This document shows, piece by piece, positions 1-8,943 of a stretch of DNA of 64,000 nt. Within the stretch, counting starts at the first letter, position 1; every line of letters begins with the position of its first letter. Below the pieces are notes generated by a model. It searched no databases. It was given only the letters and a program-made list of their open reading frames with translations, and was not told where the DNA came from. The position numbers and the translations under genes were made by a program. Source of the stretch: Oscillatoria sp. FACHB-1407 (GTDB taxonomy: Bacteria; Cyanobacteriota; Cyanobacteriia; Elainellales; Elainellaceae); contig NZ_JACJSA010000021.1 of the NCBI RefSeq assembly GCF_014697545.1, positions 88,951 through 152,950 of the forward strand. Direction: 5' to 3'.

Positions 1-1557
1 AACTGCTAGGGAGATTTGAGGTTCATCTGTGACACTCAACCCGGTCGATAGGGCAATTCCAACGACACCCGATAACAGCCACAGCAGAGCGATCGTAATC
101 ATGATTGGTATGACAGACCCTCCTGGACTGGAAGATTGCTTTTGAACCAATCGAGACTGAGACGGATGACTTGGAACAGGTTGTATTTGAGATGTGGGAC
201 GGGGACGAACTGAAAGTTGGGTTTGGGCAGTTTCCCAGAGGTGCTCTGGGTCGGGGTAGGTTGCTGCTAATGCCCGGATTCGCTCTAATTTCTGAATGAC
301 CTCTTGCCATCGTTCTGAGCGAGACAACCAGCGAGCTTCGTTATACCACTCTGCTAATTGTTTTTGGCGTCTGGCATGGTCGAGCTTGACTTGACACTCG
401 CGGTTATCGGGTTGCAGCGCTAACAACAGTTGAAGAGGGGCGATCGCCTCTACCCAATCTTGCTCCCGAAATGCCTGCTCTACCTGAATGTGACAGTCAT
501 TGAGGATGCTATCTTGAATGACCTGAGCATCTTCCTGTCGCAAGCCCAAAAAGTACCGAAAGCGTTGTAAATCTTCACGAGTATCTGCATCAAGGCTGCC
601 TTTTTGCAAGGCTTCCAGCAGCACTTGTTGATAACGGCGCAAATTCTCCTTATAAGCTTGATAAGGCTGTAACACCTCCTCCTCAATCAGAGATGCCGTT
701 TCTGGTAAAACCCCCAGGGCTTGGCGTTGAAATTCCAGCATTGTGCGGCTCACCGATGAAATCTCGCCCCGACTGGCATACCGTTGCACCTCCCTGCGAT
801 AGCGCAATGCTGGGTCATCAACGGGAGCTTTTGTCAGAAAAATTTTATAGCCTTCTTTGACCGGATAAATTTCTGGCTTCATGGCTGGAGCCGCTTCTCT
901 CACCCGCTGTCGAGCATAGTCGTGCAACTCATCTACTGAAATATTGCCATCATTGTCTAGGTCGGCTGCTCCAGTTTCGATCCCTTCTACTACATATCGG
1001 GTATAGACCGATAGCTCTGCCCCTGACTGCTCAAAGGAGTACTGGGTAGAGGTAGATGAGGTTAAAATAGCTCGTCCTTCACCGCCCAACTGCCCCTTAA
1101 TCTCAACGGAGTCATCATCTTTAGCCCGCACGTTGTGACCAAACGCACCACTAAAACAACAATCTAAAATCACAACCTGGCGTTTAGAGCGGCAATCATC
1201 CATGATCTCCTGGACAAAATTGGCAGACACCGCAGACGATCGCACGAGTTTTCCTTGCTCATCTTTACGAGTCGATTGCGTCCCAAAATAAAAGCGATTG
1301 CTATCATCTTTAATGCCGTGTCCTGAGAAGAAAAAAAGTACTAAATCATCGCGTTGGCGATCTTTAAAGAATCTCTCAATCGCTTCCTGCATTTCGCCAA
1401 CAGTGGGATTGGTTAAAGTTGAGACTTGCTCAAACCCGCCAATATCAGGATCTCTTAAGACACGGGCGATCGCCTCCGCATCTTTAGGAGCTTCAGATAA
1501 CGGCTTTAAACCCGTCCCATATTGGCTGACCCCGACTAACAACGCTGCTCTAACCAT
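1..1557 (-). CDS. Caspase-like peptidase with EF-hand-like loop and membrane anchor (3' end beyond window)
   Basis: The frame reads without a stop from ATG at 1557 to the window edge (519 codons), so the C-terminus is missing. The N-terminal ~240 residues are a caspase-hemoglobinase fold (peptidase C14, orthocaspase type). The catalytic His is H80 in FSGHG and the Cys is C134 in the canonical DCCFSG motif. Residues 199-210 form an EF-hand-like loop (DLDNDGNISVDE). Two copies of a helical repeat ending in LGxxxExAxxIxxxV follow, then helical, charged sequence with TPR-like character, and a hydrophobic membrane segment at about 483-503. Known members cleave after basic residues and act in stress or programmed death; the substrate here is unknown. 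It diverges from the protease gene at 2005. A close paralogue lies at 53483-56056. Confidence 0.9.
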   Translation of the reverse strand, partial: MVRAALLVGVSQYGTGLKPLSEAPKDAEAIARVLRDPDIGGFEQVSTLTNPTVGEMQEAIERFFKDRQRDDLVLFFFSGHGIKDDSNRFYFGTQSTRKDEQGKLVRSSAVSANFVQEIMDDCRSKRQVVILDCCFSGAFGHNVRAKDDDSVEIKGQLGGEGRAILTSSTSTQYSFEQSGAELSVYTRYVVEGIETGAADLDNDGNISVDELHDYARQRVREAAPAMKPEIYPVKEGYKIFLTKAPVDDPALRYRREVQRYASRGEISSVSRTMLEFQRQALGVLPETASLIEEEVLQPYQAYKENLRRYQQVLLEALQKGSLDADTREDLQRFRYFLGLRQEDAQVIQDSILNDCHIQVEQAFREQDWVEAIAPLQLLLALQPDNRECQVKLDHARRQKQLAEWYNEARWLSRSERWQEVIQKLERIRALAATYPDPEHLWETAQTQLSVRPRPTSQIQPVPSHPSQSRLVQKQSSSPGGSVIPIMITIALLWLLSGVVGIALSTGLSVTDEPQISLAV

Positions 1558-2004
1558 GTGTCTGTGCGTCTGTATCTGTGCGTCAAGCAATGTAATGAGC
1601 TTACAGGATATTTGTGAGGCAAACTAGCGATCGCCAACATTGCCCTATTCCCCATCTTCTAAACACTTGAATAATTTGAAGAGTCATACTATTTTTTGTA
1701 GTAACAATAGAAACCTCACCTCAACATTGAAATCGTTTACTAATGGTGAGCTTTGTGCTATTGAGCACTCAATAAGACTATTATTGCGGGACTCCTAAAC
1801 GATTGATTGACGAAGCCATGGCTTTAATTCCTGTGCATCTAGGGTTAACCCATGTCTGTAATATCCTTTCAAATTCTCCTTACCCCTTGCTCTCTTCTAG
1901 AGGAAAAAAGTGGAGGATAAATTGAGCACATCCTTAAGAAGGGTGAGCATCACCTCGTCGCAACTGAAGCAGTTACATTAATCACAGTGCATCAGGAATC
2001 ATCT
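1558..2004. other. Divergent intergenic region
   Basis: About 450 bp separate the divergent caspase and protease genes and must hold both promoters. No convincing -35/-10 pair, operator or repeat element could be picked out by eye, and no coding frame looks real. Confidence 0.5.
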
Positions 2005-3699
2005 ATGTATAAACCGTTGACCGCTTTATTTGTCATATCGCTCATCTTTTCGCCTCAAATCGCCTCTGCCAATATCTCTCAAGCCGAGCAAGACCGACGT
2101 TTAGCCATGCGTGCCCGCCCAGCCGTAGTACGGATTGTTGATGTCTGTTTTGCTGAATATAAATACAATCCAGATGGCTCCTACACTTACACCTATGATG
2201 TCAGTTATGGCGGCATGGGAACTGGATTTTTTATTAATTCTGATGGCTACATTGCCACGAATGCCCACGTCGTCCAAAACAGTCAAGAAGGACGAGGGGA
2301 ATGTAAAGACAGACTCTTTGATACATTTGTCGAGAGATTACAACGTAACTTTGGAGAAGATTTGGGCAGAGGTTTAAGCGGTGATGCCCTCAGACAACAC
2401 GTCGAGCAACGGAGCAGCCGCCCAGAACCAACGCAACTCAATCGAGTCCTGTTACCAAATGAAGGATCACTCGATTTTGATGTCAAATCCTATGGAACAC
2501 CAATTGATGATGTGACAGATGTCGTTGGCAAAGACGCAGCGATCATCAAAGTTTCACTCGAAAATACGCCTGCACTTGAATTGGGAGATTCTGGTCAGGT
2601 ACAGATTTTAGAGCCTGTCATTGTCATTGGTTATCCAAGTGTTGCAGATAGTTTTGATACGTTAGACGATGAGTCTGTATTTGAAGCATCTGTAACACAA
2701 GGAAGCGTCTCTGCTGCTAATAAACGGACTGCTGACAATGTGCCTGTGTTGCAACTGAGTGCCCCTGTTGCACCTGGTAGCTCCGGCAGTCCAGTATTAA
2801 ACAGTGAAGGTAAGGTGATTGGCATGGTCACCTTTGGCAATCTTGACTCGCCTCGAAGTGCTTCAAGCTTTGGATTTGCTGTTCGGACAGAGACACTGAA
2901 TGAATTTATTGGAGATGCTGGTACTACTGCTACTCAGGGAACCGTTGATTCACTGTATAGCAAGGGTTTAGATTTGTACTGGAGGGGCGATTATCGGCGT
3001 GCTAGCATCCAATTTGAACAAATTCGAGATTTATTCAAATACCATTCTGAAATTGACACCCTAATTAGCAATAGCCAGAAAGCAATGGCAGAAGGATCTA
3101 ATATGAATCCGCTGTTATGGCTAGTCATTGTGCTGATGGGTGGTGTTATTGGTGCTTTAGGATTTTGGCTTTATAGAAGTAAGTTTGCTTTGTTACAAAT
3201 CGCTCCACAATCCACCAGTGCGGCGATCGGACGCGACACCTTAGTGGGTGGAGACATAGGTGCAAACCGAGGCGTGTCACCTAGCCTGGGTGGGTTTGCT
3301 CGTCGCATTACCACTGTGTTTGCCCCTCCTGCACCCGCTGTTCAGGCATCTATCACGCTAAAAAATGCCCAAGGGCAAAGCTGCCAGTTTTCTCTTACCA
3401 AAGCTCGTCATCAGTTAGGGCGAGATATTGTTTGGGCAGATTTGCAGGTGCCTGATGAACCCAGTTGGAAGGTATTTTCGGGGAAACACGCCATTTTTCA
3501 GCGGGAGGGCAATACGTACCGCATTTTGGATGGAGATGGTGTAACCCCTAGCACAAATGGAATATTTGTGGACGGTATCCGCATTGATCCCCAAAGAGGG
3601 CATTTGCTCGAAGATGGACAAAAGCTCGAAATTAGTCTCGATATCGATCGCCAGGTTCTTTTGTATTACACCAGTTCTGTTAGTGCAAAAAAACTTTAG
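2005..3699 (+). CDS. Trypsin-like serine protease with transmembrane segment and C-terminal FHA domain
   Basis: ATG at 2005 is chosen because a signal peptide (MYKPLTALFVISLIF, cleavage near ASA) starts there and AGGA lies just upstream; an in-frame GTG at 1987 would add six residues. A trypsin/HtrA-like domain (about 30-305) has His88 in TNAHVV, Asp177 in KDAAIIKV and Ser260 in GSSGSP. A membrane helix follows at about 370-391, then an FHA domain at about 445-560 with the Gly-Arg (472-473), SGKH (492-495) and Asn518 positions expected for phosphothreonine binding. The inferred topology is protease in the periplasm and FHA in the cytoplasm. There is no PDZ domain. The kinase gene 130 bp downstream on the same strand is an obvious candidate partner. 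Confidence 0.92.
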   Translation: MYKPLTALFVISLIFSPQIASANISQAEQDRRLAMRARPAVVRIVDVCFAEYKYNPDGSYTYTYDVSYGGMGTGFFINSDGYIATNAHVVQNSQEGRGECKDRLFDTFVERLQRNFGEDLGRGLSGDALRQHVEQRSSRPEPTQLNRVLLPNEGSLDFDVKSYGTPIDDVTDVVGKDAAIIKVSLENTPALELGDSGQVQILEPVIVIGYPSVADSFDTLDDESVFEASVTQGSVSAANKRTADNVPVLQLSAPVAPGSSGSPVLNSEGKVIGMVTFGNLDSPRSASSFGFAVRTETLNEFIGDAGTTATQGTVDSLYSKGLDLYWRGDYRRASIQFEQIRDLFKYHSEIDTLISNSQKAMAEGSNMNPLLWLVIVLMGGVIGALGFWLYRSKFALLQIAPQSTSAAIGRDTLVGGDIGANRGVSPSLGGFARRITTVFAPPAPAVQASITLKNAQGQSCQFSLTKARHQLGRDIVWADLQVPDEPSWKVFSGKHAIFQREGNTYRILDGDGVTPSTNGIFVDGIRIDPQRGHLLEDGQKLEISLDIDRQVLLYYTSSVSAKKL

Positions 3700-3831
3700 T
3701 GTTAATTGAGGGGAGGTGTTGGTCGGTAATTCCTCTAGCTGGCTGCCTATAAGCGTATTAAAGTTTTACCACACGTAAAAATTAGATAAGAATGAAGCAA
3801 GGCTCACTCAAGGTTAACCGCTTCAGTTGTG

Positions 3832-6234
3832 ATGAATGAACTTGAACCCAACGCCGTCCTGAGAAGACGTTATCGTGTCAAAAGAACCTTGGCTCCTCCA
3901 AGTGGTTTTGGCGTAACGTATCTTGCTGAAGATATGGATCGACCAGGTACACCCTTATGTGTTATCAAGCAACTCCGGTCTGATAACCAAAACCCAGCCT
4001 TTTTGGAAAATGCTAAACGCCTGTTTCATGAGGAAGCGGTTACTTTAGAGCAGTTGGGAAAGAAGCATGATCGAATTCCTCAACTGCTTGCATTTTTTGT
4101 TGAAGATGAAAGCTTTTACCTGGTTCAAGATTTCATTGAAGGACATTCACTCAATGAGGAATTGCAGATTGGCTATCAATGGAGTGAAGAGCAGGTACAA
4201 CTGTTGCTTTGCGAAATTTTAGAGGTTTTGCAGTTTATTCACGGTCAGCAGGTTATCCATCGAGATATCAAACCAGACAACATCATTCGCCGCAAAACTG
4301 ACAATCGACTCGTTTTACTCGATTTTGGTGCCGTTAAGCAAATTTTGCCGTCTGCTGCTGGAGCAGGGAGTGGCAAGCTAACAATTGCAGTGGGCACACC
4401 AGGTTATATGCCTGCTGAACAACTGAATGGAATGCCCTCCCCCAATAGTGACCTTTATGCTCTGGGCATCATTGCTATTCAAGCCCTAACTGGGGTTGAC
4501 CCTGAGGATTTTCAGAAAGACCCCCAGACGGGCGAGATTGTCTGGCAGTCCTTGACCAGTGCTAGCGCTCCCTTGAAACAGATCTTAACCAAGATGGTGC
4601 GCTATCACTTTCGAGAGCGTTATCAATCTGCCGAAGAAGTCTTGCAAGCGTTGAACTTGCTCAATCAAACTCGGACTCCACAAGCTTTGATAACAGGGTT
4701 ACACCGTTTATTTACTCGACAAACTGCTGTCTTTAAGCCTTCTCAATCGGTTAGACCTGTCACTTCCCGTTCAGATAAGACTGTATTAGTTCCTGGCACA
4801 AAGCAACCTCAACGGGTTACACAACCGACTGAGATTACTCAATCTACGTCAACTCAAAACTCAACAGTCATTGCTAACCCTCCGGCTAAAAAATCTCTAA
4901 TCGATGAGGAATCTGCCTCTACCGATCCTGTTAATGAGAATGAGGAGAAGATTGCAATTCATGCGGCTGATGCTCTGCTTGATGGAGCTCATCAACCTGA
5001 TAGCGTTGCCGATGGAATGGCGGTTAAAAGTATTGATGTGACTGTCAAGGGTGGTCACTCTACTGTTGACACACCTGTTGACACACCTGTTGAAGAGGAA
5101 GCGATCGCCCCAGATACTCCAACTAACCACGCTGATGGTAGTGCCGTTCAGTCAACCGCTGATGAAACCTCGATCTCCTCACCTAAGTCAGTTGACGAAC
5201 CGTTACCACTCACTTCTGCAACCGTTGAAGAACACCCTACCCCAGCAGCGAGCGCCCCTTCTAGGACCCACATTACCGTTCCTCTTCCAGCTTCTACCAG
5301 TCCTCCTGCTGGCGAAACCAGTGCAGCCAGTCCATCTTTTTCCTCAGCCGATGTACCGTTGGCTGTACCTCCATCAACTGCATTCAGGCGATCCCGTTTA
5401 GCAATCGGTTTTGGCGGTTTGTTGGTGCTAGCTGGATTTACGGTTGGCGCGGTGTATTGGTTTCAGCAACAGCAATATCGCCAGAGTGAACAGGCCGTAG
5501 CTGCGATCGCCACTCTCAAAAATTCAAAAGAGTATGATCAATGCATTCAGCAAGCCGAAACCTTTGCTAGTCGTTATGACGAACTCAATCAGTCGGCTCA
5601 AAATTTGCTAGGAGAGTGCCGTTTAGCTCAAGCAGAAAATTTAGCCAAGCAAGGTCAGTTTGAGGCAGCGATCGCTCTGGTAAACAAAATCACCCCTGAG
5701 ATGACAAGCTACACACAGGTATCATCTCGGCTGCAAGGGTGGGCCACCACAATGCTGACAAAGGCAACCGATTTGTATCAGCAGGGTCAATTTGAAGCGG
5801 CGATCGACCTGCTCAGAACGATTCCAGAGGACACACCAACAACAGCACAGGCGACAACCACCCTGGTAACTTGGGAAGCCGAGCAACAGGCAAACCAGAA
5901 ACATCTGGATGAGGCTCAACAAGCCGTTAGCAATCAGAAGTGGCAGGCAGCCTTAGATGCGATCAACCAGATTAAGATCCTGGGTGTGCCTGTCGATCGC
6001 AACAGCTCTTATTGGAAAGACACTCTCTGGGCAATCGTTGAGCAAGCAGAGCAAAAGCTTACAGAACAACGCCAACGAGAAGCTGAAGCACAAGCCGCAG
6101 AACGGGCAAGACAGCAAGAAGCAGCTCGTGATTTGCAAAGGAACCGCCCATCAGGTTCGAGCAACCCTCCCAGACCATCAACGAGTAGTGGGTCTTCCCG
6201 TCCTAACAGAGTGGCTCCAACACGACGACTCTAG
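3832..6234 (+). CDS. Transmembrane Ser/Thr protein kinase with periplasmic helical repeats
   Basis: A Hanks-type kinase domain covers about residues 14-275: a loop around SGFGVTYLAED, Lys46 in CVIKQL, HRD at 143-145, DFG at 164-166 and GTPGYMPAEQ in the activation region. A low-complexity Thr/Ser/Pro-rich linker (about 285-515) leads to one membrane helix at about 523-544. The rest is TPR-like helical repeat (AxxLxxQGQFEAAIxLL) ending in a Pro/Ser/Arg-rich tail, probably in the periplasm. ATG 3832 is preferred over the overlapping GTG at 3829. It follows the FHA protease on the same strand, and its 3' end faces the WD40 gene only 9 bp away. By family it phosphorylates Ser/Thr; targets are not evident, though the adjacent FHA domain is a plausible reader. 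Confidence 0.92.
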   Translation: MNELEPNAVLRRRYRVKRTLAPPSGFGVTYLAEDMDRPGTPLCVIKQLRSDNQNPAFLENAKRLFHEEAVTLEQLGKKHDRIPQLLAFFVEDESFYLVQDFIEGHSLNEELQIGYQWSEEQVQLLLCEILEVLQFIHGQQVIHRDIKPDNIIRRKTDNRLVLLDFGAVKQILPSAAGAGSGKLTIAVGTPGYMPAEQLNGMPSPNSDLYALGIIAIQALTGVDPEDFQKDPQTGEIVWQSLTSASAPLKQILTKMVRYHFRERYQSAEEVLQALNLLNQTRTPQALITGLHRLFTRQTAVFKPSQSVRPVTSRSDKTVLVPGTKQPQRVTQPTEITQSTSTQNSTVIANPPAKKSLIDEESASTDPVNENEEKIAIHAADALLDGAHQPDSVADGMAVKSIDVTVKGGHSTVDTPVDTPVEEEAIAPDTPTNHADGSAVQSTADETSISSPKSVDEPLPLTSATVEEHPTPAASAPSRTHITVPLPASTSPPAGETSAASPSFSSADVPLAVPPSTAFRRSRLAIGFGGLLVLAGFTVGAVYWFQQQQYRQSEQAVAAIATLKNSKEYDQCIQQAETFASRYDELNQSAQNLLGECRLAQAENLAKQGQFEAAIALVNKITPEMTSYTQVSSRLQGWATTMLTKATDLYQQGQFEAAIDLLRTIPEDTPTTAQATTTLVTWEAEQQANQKHLDEAQQAVSNQKWQAALDAINQIKILGVPVDRNSSYWKDTLWAIVEQAEQKLTEQRQREAEAQAAERARQQEAARDLQRNRPSGSSNPPRPSTSSGSSRPNRVAPTRRL

Positions 6235-6243
6235 TTTGATAGG

Positions 6244-7428
6244 CTATCGAGTTTCTATCGACACAAACAGTTGAACGCTAGCATCGCCACTACCACAGGC
6301 AAACATCCTGCCGTTTGGGCTGAATGCTACAGATAACACCCGTTGAGCGGTGATGTCAGCAAAATTGCGAAACAGTTGGCCTGTTTGCAGATCCCAAAGC
6401 TTGATGGTGTTGTCCCAACTACCGCTCAGCAAAAAACGACCACTTGGACTAAATGTCAGCGTTCGAATGTAATCGGTATGTCCTGCTAGCGGTTCTATCA
6501 CGGCTTCCCCTTCTAGGTTGAGCAGATGAATTGTGTTGCGATCGGTGACTGCATTGGACGAGGTAGCTGCTCCTGGGCTGACACTATTGGGACTAAAGGC
6601 GATCGCTTGACCATCAGGACTAAGAGCGATCGCATAGATTGGGCTGGAATAACTGCCAAAGCTCTCAAGTTGTCTCCCTTGTTGCCAGTTCCATACCTCG
6701 ACTCGCCGCCCTAAGCCGCTACTGATAAGGCGTGTTCCGTCAGGGCTGAAGGCAAGAGAGGTGATCCACTGCTCACTCTCGATCTCACGAATCAGGGTGC
6801 CTGTAGCAACATTCCAAAACCGAATGGTTTTATCACCCCCAGCACTGGCCAGTACTTGACCATCAGGGCTAAACACTACTGTTTCTACTTTGTCGGTGTG
6901 CAGAGAGAAGGTATAGAGCAATTGCCTATTTCTCCAGTTCCAAATCCGCACTGTGCCATCTAGACTGCCAGTGGCTAGTAGTTGCCCGTTAGAGCTAAAG
7001 GCAATAGAAATGACTTGAGCATTACCATTTTGCAGCGTGACATAGAGAGAGGGCACAAGCTGAGTAGCATTAGCCGGGGTTAAGCTCCAGATTTTGACAG
7101 TTCTGTCAGCACCGCCACTGGCTAAATAGTTGTTATCAGGGCTAAAAGCAACTGAATAAACTGGACGGGTATGCCCCCCAACGCTGGCATCAAAGGAATA
7201 TAAATCAATGGTTCCCGGTGCCCACGACGGCTCTGATGAGATTGGCACTGGTCGCGTTTGAGCTAAAGTTGCTCTCTGAGTCGTTTCACTAGCAGTTTGT
7301 GCATTTACATTGGTCAACGATATGAGAGGCGATCGCTGGGCTTGAGCAACATTACACAGGCTAGAGAGCAAAGTTGTTACGGCTACAAAAGCTGAGAGAT
7401 AAATCAGACTGCTTTGTCGAATAACCAT
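6244..7428 (-). CDS. Secreted WD40-repeat beta-propeller protein
   Basis: An N-terminal signal peptide with cleavage near AQA (about residue 30) is followed by roughly 60 less ordered residues and then seven WD40 blades. The repeat pattern is clear (for example VYSVAFSPDNNYLASGGAD, TVRIWNW, IKLWDLQTGQ). Seven blades would close one propeller. WD40 propellers are binding scaffolds and no catalytic domain is present. The signal peptide suggests a periplasmic or outer location, which is less common for this fold. The gene is tail-to-tail with the kinase, whose C-terminal repeats are predicted to face the same compartment, so contact is possible but unproven. Confidence 0.88.
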   Translation of the reverse strand: MVIRQSSLIYLSAFVAVTTLLSSLCNVAQAQRSPLISLTNVNAQTASETTQRATLAQTRPVPISSEPSWAPGTIDLYSFDASVGGHTRPVYSVAFSPDNNYLASGGADRTVKIWSLTPANATQLVPSLYVTLQNGNAQVISIAFSSNGQLLATGSLDGTVRIWNWRNRQLLYTFSLHTDKVETVVFSPDGQVLASAGGDKTIRFWNVATGTLIREIESEQWITSLAFSPDGTRLISSGLGRRVEVWNWQQGRQLESFGSYSSPIYAIALSPDGQAIAFSPNSVSPGAATSSNAVTDRNTIHLLNLEGEAVIEPLAGHTDYIRTLTFSPSGRFLLSGSWDNTIKLWDLQTGQLFRNFADITAQRVLSVAFSPNGRMFACGSGDASVQLFVSIETR

Positions 7429-7584
7429 ATTGCAGCAAGACCCTATTTAACGTTGGAGGCTTACAGCAGTTTACAACTGTCTGGCGTGCCAGTCGGTGTA
7501 TTTTATAGAACATATGTCACACTTAGCTCTGTTAAGCGTCCGCAACTTGTTAGAAGGAATTTGCTCACGTCTCTTTTGGAGGAT

Positions 7585-7722
7585 ATTTGAGACGTTTTCG
7601 GCGGGTAAAACCGCGACTACAGGAACAGAGTCCACCGTTGCGAACTTCGACCAATCGGGCTCTGCTGTAACCTGCGGAGACAGGTTTTGCGCTTGTAGCT
7701 GCGACTTTAGTCGCCAATGCTA
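7585..7722. repeat. Degenerate inverted-repeat element (family H)
   Basis: Its ends read GGCGGGTAAAACCGCGACTAC and, in inverse orientation, GGCGACTAAAGTCGCAGCTAC, forming imperfect terminal inverted repeats around about 100 bp. Related pieces with GCGGTTxxAACCGC and GCAGCTA occur at 24330-24360 and 56130-56195. The right end overlaps the 3' end of the membrane-protein gene at 7707, so it may supply that gene's stop region. It is non-coding as far as can be seen. Confidence 0.4.
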
Positions 7723-8387
7723 CCTAAATCATAGATTTTTAAAGCATCCTCGTTAAGGGGCGGGCGAAAACATAAATACAACAATGGACCTAACAGTGGA
7801 AAACACGCTACTGCCCAAAAGATGCGCGCATCGGTCAAGCCACGTCGTGCCAGATCATCATCAAATAACGATGTGATTGGAAAAATCAAACAAATCAAGC
7901 AGAAATCTAGACTAATCAGATGAACAAATGGAGTAGTTTGAAATAGTTGGACGTACTCATTCCAGTCACCTGCGATCGCCCCATATCCCACTAAAAAAAC
8001 AGCTAAAGCTAACAGCACAACACCCGTCGATCGTCGATCTAAAATACTGAGCCACTCGTCTTTCTTGCCTTGGAATTCTTGATTTCGGTGTCGAACGATC
8101 AGATAGGGCAACAAACAAATAACCCCTGTGAAATTTGCGCCAACAAAATACGTCCAGGCTCGAAAAGGTTGCATTCTGCCATCAGCAAACATTAAACCAG
8201 CGTAGAGCATGGGGACAACACCCATTAACCAGAAAATCGCTGGAATAAAAGCATTCAATTTATGCCACTGAAATGCTAGTAATCTCCAACCAATCACCCA
8301 GGTTTCTGATTGATCCAGGGGAGCTAACACAATGGTGTATGCCGAGAAAGTGACCCAGATGAGCCATAGTATTGTTTTTCTAAGCAT
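7707..8387 (-). CDS. Uncharacterised multi-pass membrane protein
   Basis: The 226-residue protein has six or so hydrophobic segments (about 5-20, 45-65, 80-100, 120-140, 155-175 and 190-210) separated by short charged loops, for example a basic loop with RHRNQEFQGKKDEW after the third. The C-terminal half contains DDDLARRGL followed by a last helix ending PPLNEDALKIYDLG. No transporter signature, catalytic motif or binding site is recognisable. It looks like a conserved cyanobacterial membrane protein of unknown role. It stands alone on the minus strand, with a MITE-like element (8460-8578) upstream and the family H repeat at its 3' end. Confidence 0.8.
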   Translation of the reverse strand: MLRKTILWLIWVTFSAYTIVLAPLDQSETWVIGWRLLAFQWHKLNAFIPAIFWLMGVVPMLYAGLMFADGRMQPFRAWTYFVGANFTGVICLLPYLIVRHRNQEFQGKKDEWLSILDRRSTGVVLLALAVFLVGYGAIAGDWNEYVQLFQTTPFVHLISLDFCLICLIFPITSLFDDDLARRGLTDARIFWAVACFPLLGPLLYLCFRPPLNEDALKIYDLGSIGD

Positions 8388-8459
8388 CGCGATCGCCCAA
8401 CCATTTGCCTTAGCTTAAAAATTTGGACGAAGCAGAACTACTATCTTGAGAACGACTTA

Positions 8460-8578
8460 GTACTGCTATTCACAGATAGGGTTCGGAAATAAAACAAGGG
8501 GGTGTGGGGGCTGCGCCCTCAGCCAGGGGTTCCACCCCTGCACCCCAAATTCCCACCCCTATTTACGACGAGTTGTAC
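8460..8578. mobile_element. MITE-like element, family A copy 1
   Basis: The 119-bp element starts GTACTGCTATTCACAGATAGGG-like and ends CCCTATTTACGACGAGTTGTAC-like; about 15 of 22 terminal positions match in inverse orientation. It is flanked on both sides by TTA, read as a 3-bp target-site duplication. The core is a strong GC-rich inverted structure (GGGGGTGTGGGGGCTGCGCC ... CCACCCCTGCACCCC). Other copies lie at 48351-48476 and 62349-62469. There is no open frame inside, so any transposase must act in trans. Confidence 0.7.
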
Positions 8579-8617
8579 TTAGGATAGAAACATTTATCGG
8601 TTGAAAGGTTGCAAAAC

Positions 8618-8917
8618 ATGATTTTAGAAGTTGCTTTGCTCGATGTTCGTCAGGGAATGGAACAGGATTTTGAACGAGCATTTGCTGAAGCATCTCCGCT
8701 CATTGCAGCAACAGCAGGCTACATGTCCCATGAATTACAACGGTGTGTTGAAACACCCCATCGATATCTACTGCTTGTGCGGTGGCAAACGTTAGAAGCA
8801 CATACTCTTGGATTTCGGCGATCGCCCGCTTACCAGGACTGGAAACGCCTGCTCCATCACTTTTACGATCCATTTCCAACTGTGGAGCATTTTGAAACCG
8901 TATTGGAATATGAATAG
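8618..8917 (+). CDS. Antibiotic biosynthesis monooxygenase (ABM)-fold protein
   Basis: ATG 8618 is preferred (99 residues, GAAAGG upstream) over an in-frame TTG at 8609. The sequence has the ferredoxin-like ABM pattern: a first strand ILEVALLDVRQG, a helix QDFERAFAEASPLI, a GYMSHEL strand, then RYLLLVRWQT and a helix with FRRSPAYQDWKRLL, ending HFETVLEY. Family members are small heme-degrading or quinol-oxidising enzymes, or have no known activity; the substrate cannot be read here. It is 26 bp upstream of a methyltransferase on the same strand, so the two are probably co-transcribed. Confidence 0.85.
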   Translation: MILEVALLDVRQGMEQDFERAFAEASPLIAATAGYMSHELQRCVETPHRYLLLVRWQTLEAHTLGFRRSPAYQDWKRLLHHFYDPFPTVEHFETVLEYE

Positions 8918-8943
8918 CGTTGGCACACCGAGGGAATTAAACC

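Noticed and set aside
7496..7756. 86-codon plus-strand frame
   Set aside because: It runs through the family H repeat and antisense into the membrane-protein gene at 7707.
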